Of a DNA stretch of 64,000 nucleotides, positions 50,963-61,019 are shown one piece after another. The notes under the pieces are model-generated. The model saw only the letters and a program-made list of their open reading frames with translations, had not been told where the DNA came from and ran no database searches. How positions within the stretch are numbered: position 1 is the stretch's first letter; each line of letters starts with the position of its first letter. Source of the stretch: Strix aluco (Eukaryota; Chordata; Aves; Strigiformes; Strigidae); contig NC_133971.1 in assembly GCF_031877795.1 (NCBI RefSeq), positions 60,520,463 through 60,584,462 on the forward strand. The letters are read 5' to 3'. The translations under genes were made by a program, and so were the position numbers.

Positions 50963-52720
50963 TTAAGTATAAAGCATAACAGCAACAAGACTTGAGAACA
51001 CTGTGAGAAAAACCCAGCATCTAAACCAAAGAACTACTTCAGAAAAAAAGATATAAAATGTCAAGTTAGTTTTGCCAAAGTCCTGGGACGAATCCTGAGA
51101 GAGAGCAGTTAAAAATTTAACACACCGTTTGCTTTGCATTTTTTAATCAGGTATAATAAATGTACACAAAAGGATGCATCAGCATTTTTGTTCATCTTAA
51201 GTATATGAAACGGTAGGGAAAGTAGATACATGGCATGAGTGAGGTCAGAAGTATCAAGACTGGTTCAAAACATTTCAGAATGTCATGCTAACAGATTATT
51301 AAGGGAAGCTTTTAAAGCCATCATGAACAGGGCTTGATTAATATCAAGAATCCACACTACACACAAGTTTGCCATGGACTGAATAATTTTCCTCATGTCT
51401 AATATATCCAGGAATTTCAGCTGTGAAGGCTACAATAGGGTTAGTTAGCATGATGCCATTTTCTCTCATTTTGAATGAGTTCATTGACTGAGCAAATTAT
51501 TAGACTGTAAGTGCAAACTGCTGCACTACTTTGTCATGCTAAATTAATTTTTAGAAAGAGTCTTAATAAGGCTGAAATAGAGGCAGCAGCATTTGAGATA
51601 TTAAAAACCAGTCTAGCACCAAGCAGCTCCCAAAGTCTAATTCTGCAACCGCCCTTTAGCAGATACCTTTTAAGGAGCAGAGAAAAAAAAAAAAGAAAGA
51701 AAGAAAATCACAGCATACTGCAATGAAAGTCACAAATGCCTGACACCCTGGATAAGTAAAAAAAATACATGGTTGAGATGTGAGTTAAGACCAACAGTTT
51801 CAAAGATGAGGACAACATTCTACCTGTTACAGTGTTTATGGGAACACTGCACTCCAACGTACTGTGGACTGTATGTTATCAGAGTACTTTTGAAAAGCAG
51901 ACACCCTAAACAGTATACTCCCTTCTTGATACTGCCAACAGTCTAATAATATGTATGTTCACTGCAGCACTGCACTTCAGGAGTATTTCTAAGTGCCCTC
52001 AAAACAAAAGTTTCTTCTACAGCTCTTGCCAGCTATGCTAAATAATTCTTCTCATCTCCCTCACAGCACAAATGTGGTGAAAGGTTACTCCAAAAGAAGA
52101 GGTTAATTTACATACTTTACCAAAGGGATCCAGGAATTAGACTTTTTGCAGTGCTTTGAAGGCACAGCAAACAGGTTGGAAGTTTTGCCATGCTGAAATG
52201 TGTATGTTATACTTCTGTTTCTGCAGTACTTGCAGGTGTTCTTAGCTGGCCTAATTCTGCTCCTTCTGAAATCAATGAAAACTACTTCCTAGGTATCACC
52301 AAAGCCAACATTAAATGCCTTGACAAAGCTTTGCACTAAGTGTAAAACAACCTCAACTTCACTCTCAGCCAGATTCAGTTCCCCATACCCTGTAAGCATA
52401 AGACAGCCATTGTAAAAAAAAAAAAATTTAAAAAAAAAATTAACAGATTTTAAATGCATTCAACCTTGCATCCTTTCCTTCTGTAAAGCAATTCAGATTT
52501 TGTAAACTAAATGCGTATTCTAATTCTGAGATGCTTGCATTTTCAATATATTAAAAGTGTATCAAACTGAAACAACAACAAATAAAATGTGATCTCATTT
52601 GCACGACTGCTTATTTACTGGTTTAGAATTCTGGAAAGTCTTACACGCAGAATTAGAGAGCATTTAGTTTTTAAACTAAATTTCTTGGCCTAGCAAAGTG
52701 AAAACTGATGTTCATGACTT

Positions 52721-53182
52721 CTAGGCAGGTACTTCTACAACTTCAATATAGTCATTGGGCAGAATTACATAGCCTTTTCCTGCCAATATGTCTTTTTCTT
52801 TCTGAAACTGAACAATCTCTCTCAGTTTTTCAATTTGTCTTTCCTGACGCCGACATCGCTGTTGCGCTGTCTTGAGCTTCTTCCGCAGTTTTTCAACTTG
52901 TTCCTCCAGCTGCTGAATTCTTTTTCGCTGATGAACTGTATCCTCTACGGTATAGTTGTGATCACAAAAAACAGCAAGATTGCTAGGGGTCTGGAGAGGA
53001 GGCATCAATAATCCAATACTTGGATCTACAAATCTGGCATCTATTTGAGACAGATGAAAAGAAGGAGTTGATGGAGATGGCGGTAGTACTGGAGCTGCTG
53101 GTGGTGGTGGTGGTGGTGGTGGTGGTGGTGGCAATGGAGGAGGTGGTAGTGGATCTTCCGGCTGCTCTGCAAATTCTTCAGG
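52721..53182 (-). CDS. THAP1: THAP1 coding exon 3
   Basis: It encodes the proline-rich linker, DHNY motif and coiled coil through VEVPA and the stop. The acceptor is TTTCTAG and the phase is 0. The exon begins [13 protein letters not shown]. Confidence 0.96.
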   Translation of the reverse strand, partial: PEEFAEQPEDPLPPPPLPPPPPPPPPPPAAPVLPPSPSTPSFHLSQIDARFVDPSIGLLMPPLQTPSNLAVFCDHNYTVEDTVHQRKRIQQLEEQVEKLRKKLKTAQQRCRRQERQIEKLREIVQFQKEKDILAGKGYVILPNDYIEVVEVPA

Positions 53183-56100
53183 CTAGAAACAAGAAAAAAA
53201 GTAAATTTTCATTCTTGACATTGTTTACAACACAACTCCCTTTCCACATTCCCAGAATAACATAAACAACCAGGACTGAAATTAATAAAATAAATTTCAA
53301 AGCCTACATTTTCAAAATTGACAAAGAGTTCCGAGCCTGTTTTGTCTGGCTTTTCAACTGGAAATAGTTTTAAGCAGCTCCATTTTCATGTCTCTTTGAA
53401 ACTCAAGTCCTTGATGTCTCAAATAAATCAAAAACTGAAAAATGTAGCAATCACTCTCACTTGAAGACTTAGGTCAAAAACATCCATGATTACCTAAGAA
53501 GCAAGAACGCAGGCTGCAGTTCCATAAAACAGAGTTCAGCTGACCTAGTAACTCATCACTGCCATCCCATTCCCCTTTGTTCCTCCTCCTTTCTACTGTA
53601 TCTTACCATTATATACTCTGAACCTACCAGCTCACTTAATCAAAAACACAGCAGAAGTGGACAGTCTTCTGCTGAGGTAGCGTTAGGTATTGGAAGCGTG
53701 AGGAAGGCAAAACAGCAAACAGTGAAAAATCTGCGAAGCACACATTTTCCTTGACACAGAGTGCCCAGAATAAACACAGGATGGGATGAAGGTCCAGTGA
53801 CTTGTGTTTGATGTGGCGCTAAGGAGGAACATGAAGCAGGGTGCAGGCCGCGTGGTCCCATTCTTTCACTTCAAGGACAGATTTATCTCCTGTTCTACTC
53901 GTTTCCCTCGAAATATGATTTTTTGTAGCAACCGTCCAACTCTGTGCCTCATCCTCCCTTCTTTCCCACACAACCCAGCTGCACCCATCATACAAAGTCG
54001 ACCTTGCTTCCTGTCCTCCCTCTTTTTCCCACAAAAACCAGCTGTACCCCTTGGCACCACGAAATTAATTATGCCATTACCAACAGAATAATTATTTGAC
54101 TACAGTCCCACCCACTCACCATACCTACTAAGATAAATAGTACCCCAAGTTCGTACCTAACTTGGAGGGATGATAATCCAACACCAAAATGGAGAGGCAG
54201 ATCGATGGGTTTGTGCTCTCATCCCCCCCGAGAAGGGACGCCTTTCGGTAAGACTTCCTTGGCTACGCCGAGTGTATACCTGGGAACTGTGTGTGTGTGA
54301 CTGCAATTGTTTTCCTTTTGTGTAGTGCTATATAGCCAACCTGCAGTTTGTGCATTTATCGTAGGCAATCTTAAAGAATCTGTAGATGTTGCATGAAAAT
54401 AAACCGTACTATTCGTGAATCTGACTGCTTCTCTTGAATGCAACCGGACTTACAGTATATGGGCTGTTTGGGCTGGGACAGACCTATAGTGATGGCCACT
54501 AATCCACACTATTTGTGAATCTGATGGCTTCTTTTGAACACAACCGGACCTACAGCGTACGGGCTGTTCGGGCGTCCAGGTCAGACCTATAGTTATGGCT
54601 CCAACTGGCATACATATTAAGGAATAAGTCCAGCCACCCCTAGCCCCTCTAATCTCTGAGGACCGGCTAGAATGCAAGGGGATTTATCTCTTACCAAATT
54701 TATTCTCACCCTAAATGCAACAAGTAGAATAAGGGTCACCTACTGAGAGGGCTGACAAACTGGCAAAGCAGAGATGTAGGCACAGCAAGGCCGGCCTCTC
54801 AACAACTGGAAGGGACTGCGTCACTGGTTTTGGGCTGCAGCATAAGGGTTTGGTTTCAAGAGACATGATGAACCAAAATAAACAGCTCTTCAAAGCAAAG
54901 CAACCCTCCCAGCCCTGGTATTTACTCTTTGCTGTAATATAGTAAGTTGCTAAGATGACAGAAAGCTATTTGCTCTCCCATCACCACTGCAGACATCTGT
55001 CCTTCACTAAAACTCAAAGCAATGCAAGACAAGGTATGACCTACACCTGCACTGGTGTGTGGAAGGAGTGAGAAACAGGACTGCACGGCTGGCAGATGGG
55101 ATGGAGAAGGGAGAAGCATGATTCTCCCTTTTGGCAGCAGCAGAATATCAACTGGCTCAACTCCACGTGAAACTGCAGTCTTTATCAAACTGCTCTCAAT
55201 AGATTCACTTACACAGTTCAGGACAACATGGATCCCTCACCACCTGAGTACAGACCAGAGCAGATAATCAGACTCCTTCTGCCCCAAAGGAATTCAGAAA
55301 TGCTTCTGTGCACATAATGATTAAAAAAAAAGCACTTTTAAACAAACGAGCTTGCATAGTCCCTGTCAAAAAGAAAGCCTAAGATATTCTCAGTGAAAGA
55401 GGCACTGAACACATTTTCTAACTACCCACCTGTTGCCAATATTCTTACTAGACATAAAAGCATGAAGACAGGGAAAATATTTATAAGAACAGCTGACAAT
55501 CCTCAACATCTAAATATCAAGCTCATCAGATCTGAAGGTCAGTCATTAACTTCCTTGACTTGACATGCAAACAAGCTAATACTTGATCTTGGGGGGTCTA
55601 GATATCCTTCTTGAACAAACTACAACACTTGGCAGACAGTCACTGAGAAGGCAGTTTGGTGATTGATGTTGAAGGGAGGTTTCACATGCACTCAAATATT
55701 ACTGATCACTTTAAGTACAAGACCAGCCAACTACCACTCTTATGTCTCAATCATACAAAAGTGCTGCTAACAGTGGGTCTATCTAATTCACACATGAATA
55801 TTCTAAGAGTCTGACCCTATCAGCTATCACTGTCAAACTTTTCTACTAAAAAAACCTACAAGGTAAAGATGTAATTGGCAAAGAGAGATTCACCCTTGTT
55901 GGAAACACAAGCAAAGATCAGATCATTGCTGGACAGCTGAATTCACACAGAGACTTCTATGTGCAGCTTATCCAGCACATGCTACCTCTATAAATATGTT
56001 CCTATTGTCACAACGTATCACAGACATATCATAGGTGACTTCTAATTACTTCTTACAGCCAATAAATGGTTCTCCTAAGACATAAGAAAGTGTTTCAAAT

Positions 56101-58379
56101 TACATAATGCAAAAGATAAAAAGCTGTATTTCAAAATCTGTGTGGATTCAATTCCAAAACAACCACCACTATTCTTTGTTATTTCTTTAAGATATATGGC
56201 AGTTCACTTAGAAGTGCCGTGAGACAAATAGGAATAGCACTAAATCCTTCTCCATAATTAAACGGCACTCTTTTGTGTGTTTTAGATCCAGGCATGATAA
56301 TGAAATTGGGAATGTGGCTCATCACTAATTCTGCTGCACCAGTTGCACTTTTGCAGATTCCCCTATACACCCATTCAGCTTTCGGATTGTAAAAAACTTT
56401 GCAACTATTTTACATATGACTAAGAAAATGTGTGTTGTGCAGATAGCAAGGAAGCATAAGCAAACAAAAAACTTAACACAGTCATATTTACCTAGAAATT
56501 GTCTGTCTTTCCTTATATACCTTCTGCTTATATTCCCTGTTATTAACCACTTCTCATTTTTCAAATACATTCCCTTTTTACTTCTGCATCAAATCTAATA
56601 TTGTATATAAAGAGAAAAACCAAACAAGCAAAAGTCCAAGTTTTCCTCTGTGCACTTCATCCCATTAGAGTATTTCACCCCCTAGACCTATCATATTCAT
56701 CCTCTCCTTTGCCAGTTTCTCTACAGCAGAGTGGCAAGATATCTAATATTTCATATCCAATACGGGAATTAAGAATCAATCTTTTCCATTCTTATCCTTT
56801 AGTTATTACATGAAGAAGGAAGAACTCATAACTGACTTGCATCTCCTGATAAGCTGCTTTAGCAGCACAGTTAAGGGAACAATACATCTCACAAGAGACT
56901 ACCATCAGAAGTTCAGATACAGAAGTTAGGGACCAGTCTGGCTTATGATACAAGGTAACTGTTAAGGCAATACAGAGATGGTTTCAGCACAGATAGATAT
57001 ATAGCAGATACAGCTACTGTTCTGCCCCTTTGTTTGCATCTCACTTTTAACTCTGTGAAGCCAGGACAGAGACCTTTAAAGAGGACAGTTAAGTTTCAGA
57101 ACTAAGGTCCGTCATCTCTTCAGTGTTAGCAGTAGCCATCACTCAGCATGGGAGCGTACAGTGCAATTTGCAAGAATTATTGAAGGCTCTCTAAAACTCC
57201 AAATATGCTACAAATACAGTTGAACAAGTTAGCTACAGGGAATACTTTCCTACTTTGCTGCCATTCCATTTAATTCAGCACAAGGTTTTAACCAAAGTTA
57301 CACTGCTCAGGCTTCTGCATATGCACTCAAGAGCAGATCTGAGCTACTGCATGTCTCTACAATGTTCTACATGCTCCAGAGCCTCGGAATGCCTCTGCTC
57401 TTGTCAAAGCAAATGAGAACAGCTGTTGGATGTGTTTCAGCCACCACAGCCCTCCATGTGCCTCCAGGTACACGTGCTCAGTCAGTACCCTTCACAATCT
57501 GCATCTTCTCCCCACTGCTCTGCTACATCAAGCCCTGCTGGGCTAATACGAGCAACACACATGCATTCCAGTATCTTAGACTACAAGAGCTCTGGGTTTA
57601 CCTTTTCACTGGGTTCAGTATAACAAAATATTGTGGGCACGGCATTTTCTTTCAGAAGCTTGTTGTTGCACTCCCTTTTAAAGCAATCGGGAGTAAAGTG
57701 TTCTGAACAAATGCTGCTATACTTGGTTGGCTTGAAGTTTTTCCTTTTAACAGCAGCTTCCCATTTCTTGCAAAGATCAGGTCGTGTAAGAGGAAACCTG
57801 TAAATAAGAAGCACTTTCAGCTTTTTTGGAAAGCTTTGTAACAGGGGGTCGGGTTACAGCTAAGCCCTGCTGTGACTGACCGCACGATCGCTTGGGTTTT
57901 CCTCTGTCGGGCTCATCTTCGGAGCCAAACCCCTCCTGACAATCCAGACCTCGCACGCGGACCGGGCTGGGGGGGTCTCAGCCCTCTGAACCCCGCGAGG
58001 TGTGTGTGCGGTCCCCCTCTCCCGGAAAAAGGTAGCGAAAAGCGCACTGCCCCTCGGCTTTCCGCAGAGAGCTCCGCAGAGTCGGGGAAGGCTCGGGCCC
58101 CAGCGGGGGTCCCCTCTCCGCGGGCGACCGCTGCGCCCCACCCCCACTGACACGCCGCGCGCGTCCCCCCCTTCTCCCCACAAATCCTGCGCGCGCCCAG
58201 CGCCGACACGCGACCCCTCCCCTCCGGGCGGGCGTCCGCGCGCGACGCAGACGCAGCCACCACCACGGCCCCGCCCCCTCTCAGCCCCGCCCCGCCGCCC
58301 GCGCTCACTTGTGGAAGGAGATGGGCTTCTCTTTGTCGTATCGGTTCCGGCAGCGATAAGCAGAACAGGACTGCACCAT
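52721..58379 (-). CDS. THAP1: THAP1, THAP-domain DNA-binding transcription factor
   Basis: This nuclear factor binds DNA through a C2CH zinc module and recruits HCF-1. In mammals it regulates cell-cycle genes, its own promoter and oligodendrocyte genes. The minus-strand coding exons, in gene order, are 58309-58379, 57602-57797 and 52721-53182, totalling 729 nt (242 aa). Zinc ligands C5, C10, C54 and H57 are present, as is the AVPTIF motif at 76-81. The HCF-1-binding motif DHNY is at 163-166, and a basic coiled coil spans about 173-220. The C-terminus [16 protein letters not shown] is strongly conserved. Human THAP1 has 213 aa; the extra length is mostly a proline-rich insert around residues 100-130, including 11 consecutive Pro. 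Residue 9 is Arg where human has Gly. Confidence 0.97.
53100..53132 (-). repeat. in-frame CCN triplet repeat in THAP1
   Basis: Eleven successive Pro codons, nearly all ACC/CCA-phase repeats of one triplet (GGT on the + strand). It is likely to vary in length between individuals. Confidence 0.9.
53183..57601. other. THAP1 intron 2
   Basis: This 4.4-kb intron contains the LTR-like repeat and otherwise unique A/T-rich sequence. Confidence 0.85.
54170..54700 (+). mobile_element. LTR-like retroviral repeat in THAP1 intron 2
   Basis: There is a TATA-like GCTATATAGC, and AATAAA about 70 bp later. After it come two adjacent diverged copies of about 100 bp, each with the phrases TTTGAA/TTGAAT...CAACCGGAC and CAGACCTATAG, which suggest a tandem duplication. 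The element has no coding remnant and its ends are not certain. I infer an old solo LTR; a different repeat class is possible. Confidence 0.45.
57602..57797 (-). CDS. THAP1: THAP1 coding exon 2
   Basis: It encodes the rest of the THAP domain, [18 protein letters not shown] through [14 protein letters not shown]. It is 196 nt with acceptor TTTACAG and donor GTAAAC. Confidence 0.97.
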
Positions 58380-59150
58380 CCTTCCGCACCCGTGCGGCCC
58401 AGCGTCAGGGAGATGAGCTCGCGGGCGCCCTTAAATCACCGCCAGGCACCCATACTCCCGCTTCCGCCCCCCGCCCGTGACCCTCCAAGAGGGACAGGAA
58501 CGGGACGCGGCGTCTCCCAACTCCAAGATGGCGGCACCAGCTTCAGCGCAACTCTCGCGGTGGTAGCGCGCGCCACGCTGGCCCATTGGCGGGCCTGCGC
58601 GCGGGGGCGGAGCCTCCGCGGCTGTCCCTCCAATCGGGCCGCAGCCTGTGAGCGCGAGCCGAAGTTCTCCCCGCTCCGCCCCCTTCCCTGCGGCCGTGCC
58701 CCGCCCGCCCTCTCCTCCACCCCCCTCCGCCTGCACATCTGGGCAGCGGCAGTTGCGGATCCCACCCATCGCCTCCACCCGGCCTCCCGCGTCCGCGCAG
58801 GACCACCGTGGGGCTGAGGCGAGGGACGGCTGGCCTGGCCTGCGGAGACCCGCACCCCCGAGGGCCGCGGCGGTGGGGGCCGGGGCCCACCCTGGGCCAG
58901 GGCCTGCAGAGGCCGGCGGAAGCGGTGCTCGCGCTGCGGTCGTGCCTGCGGGCAGGGAGACCCGTCAGGGTGCTCTTCGTCCGGGCGATGTCCGGGGCCC
59001 TGGCCGGGGATGCTCGCCCCACCCGGCAGGCAGGGCTTCGGGAGGGCTGGCGTGCGCGACGCGGTTGTCACAGGCTCAGGAAGCTGGCTCTGCGAGAGCC
59101 GGAGGCTTTCCAGGATCTCTTCAGCAGTAAAAGGCGGACGGGTCGGGGAG
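57860..59150. promoter_or_regulatory. THAP1 CpG-island promoter, probably bidirectional
   Basis: Dense CpG spans THAP1 exon 1 and about 700 bp upstream. CCAAT boxes lie near 58583 (CCATTGG, reverse) and 58630 (CCAAT). A YY1-type AAGATGGCGGC lies at about 58524 in + orientation. YY1 sites of this form usually sit just downstream of a start site in the sense direction, which suggests a second, rightward transcript. Confidence 0.65.
58309..58379 (-). CDS. THAP1: THAP1 coding exon 1
   Basis: It encodes [18 protein letters not shown] through ISFH plus two bases of Lys, before GTGAGC. This ATG matches the family start exactly. Confidence 0.96.
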
Positions 59151-59199
59151 AAGAAAAAGAAAACAACAGAAAGACCACAGTGCGATAACACGGTTGCCT

Positions 59200-61000
59200 A
59201 AGGATGTGTAAAACAACTCTGTTTCTCTCACCAAAACCTGGCTTGCAGGTATATTGGCAAATATTAGATAACAATTGAAATAAATTGATCTGTTGTTACA
59301 AGTAAGTTTATTTCAAGCAACTTCTGCATTTTTCCATTCTGTGGGCTCACCTTCCAACTCTGCATTAGATCAGCTAGTAAAACCATCCTATATAACTGAC
59401 CAACAGGTCTTGTCAGAGGACTGACATCTCTGTTGTGTATCACATCATACCTAGAATTTCTCTGTCAATGACTCCAGAGCCAAGTCAACCCCCCCAGCTT
59501 TTTCTCTGTCCCCACCCAGGACCACATTCTCTTTTCAGTCTGCTTTCTCTCTCTGCACTTGCTTCGTAAGGGAAAGCAGAGAAGCTGTACTGACTTTAGC
59601 TTGGAGGCTGCAGCTTCTCTGCCTAGACAGCCCTCTTTGCCCAGCTGCAGAGAAGGTACTAGTCACTGCCACTTGCTCACCCAGGAATATGACAGGAAAA
59701 GCTTGTACAGCAAGCAGCCACAGGAATACTTCCACAAAGCCACTTGCATTTGCTGATTTCACTACTTGGTGTTGCCTGAACACTGCTAGCTCTGCCCCTC
59801 TCCTGCTAGGTTAGCCAAGAGACAAGGAAACAAAAATAAGCTCTTTCCAGCACCACCTTCCATATCAACAGATATTCTTACTCCTCCCCTATCCACACAA
59901 ATGCCTCTGTTTCTGACTTTTGCCTGATAGCTTTCTTCTCGCTGGAGTCCTGCTGCTGTCAGTTCTCTGGCCAGCAATTCTGCCACAGCCTCAGGGAGTG
60001 GCAGAGTGGGGCTGGCCCACGGGAAGATGAGGTGACTGGAACAAATGCAGTGGCCCTCACCAGCCCAGGGAGAGTCCTGTAGCACCTGAGCAGGGCAGGC
60101 AGAGCAGGCAGTAGTGGTTGGACCTACTGACACACCCAGATGTGGCAAGGTGATGAACCATGTGCAAGGTCCACTCAGGGAGTCCAGGCAGGAGCAACAG
60201 GAGGTGACGCCAGGAACAGAATTGAAAACACAAGTCCAAGGTCCACCAAGGAGCTGGATCTGGAGAGATGAACACTTGCAACATAGCTGGACAGGAACTG
60301 AAGGCCCTGAGTTGAAATGGACCTCTCACCCCATGAGCAGGGTGTGTAGTTGGGGGTCTCAAGGTAGGTGAGTCAAGACATCAAGGCCTCAGCTAGTGTG
60401 CTTAGAGTCTGGTTCTCCTATCCATCTGAAGTGGCATGTCTGGGGTGAAGTCCTTCCTAACTTGACATCAGTGTCCTTGTCTCTCCCCCCACCTCTCAGT
60501 TTTGCAGCAAACAGTGGAGGAACAGTGTGGCCATGCACACTGTAGAGCTACAGCAGAGCTCAGCAGCATCACTAGACTCTAGGAGAAGAGTCATTTGGTT
60601 TTGATGTGCACGGAGGAAGTGTCTGGGGAGAAAGCACGAGTAGGTTGCAGAAGGGCAACACCTGAGAGGATGCTGGTGGATCCCACCATGGATGGGGAGA
60701 ACTGGTGAATGTAGATGAGGCCCTTAGTCAGCAAGCTGATTTAAAAGAGAGCTTTCAGCAGCTCTCTCAGGATCACTTTATTATCCCCAGCAGAAGGGAT
60801 TTTTAAAAGACTGGGTGGGAAGTGATTTTCTCATCCTGTAAGAATTATGGAGACTTGGAAGGGGGAATTGTCTCAAGTGAAGATAACAAGTAAATACCAC
60901 CCCTAAACTGAAAAAAACATACTTCACGTTTCAGTAACGTTGAAAAGACGTCTAAAGCTGTTTCGAACCATTTCCATAATTTTTCAGAAGAAAAGCTTTG
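59200..61000. other. interval between THAP1 island and JUN-like gene
   Basis: No gene is recognised. A perfect AP-1 site TGAGTCA (60369-60375) and the octamer TGACATCA (60463-60470), identical to the c-JUN promoter TRE, lie about 1.1-1.2 kb upstream of the JUN-like start. Such short matches can be chance. Confidence 0.5.
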
Positions 61001-61019
61001 TCAGATCCATCTCCTTCTT

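Noticed and set aside
57362-57706. 114-codon plus-strand open frame
   Set aside because: It is the antisense of THAP1 exon 2 and its flank.
58002-58817. 271-codon plus-strand open frame across THAP1 exon 1
   Set aside because: It is antisense to a real exon and driven by G+C composition; Pro/Arg-rich without motifs.
58436-59191. 251-codon minus-strand open frame upstream of THAP1
   Set aside because: It lies in a CpG island where stops are rare, is Pro/Arg/Gly-rich, and matches no family. One short stretch (FTAEEILESLRLSQSQ) looks protein-like but has no support.
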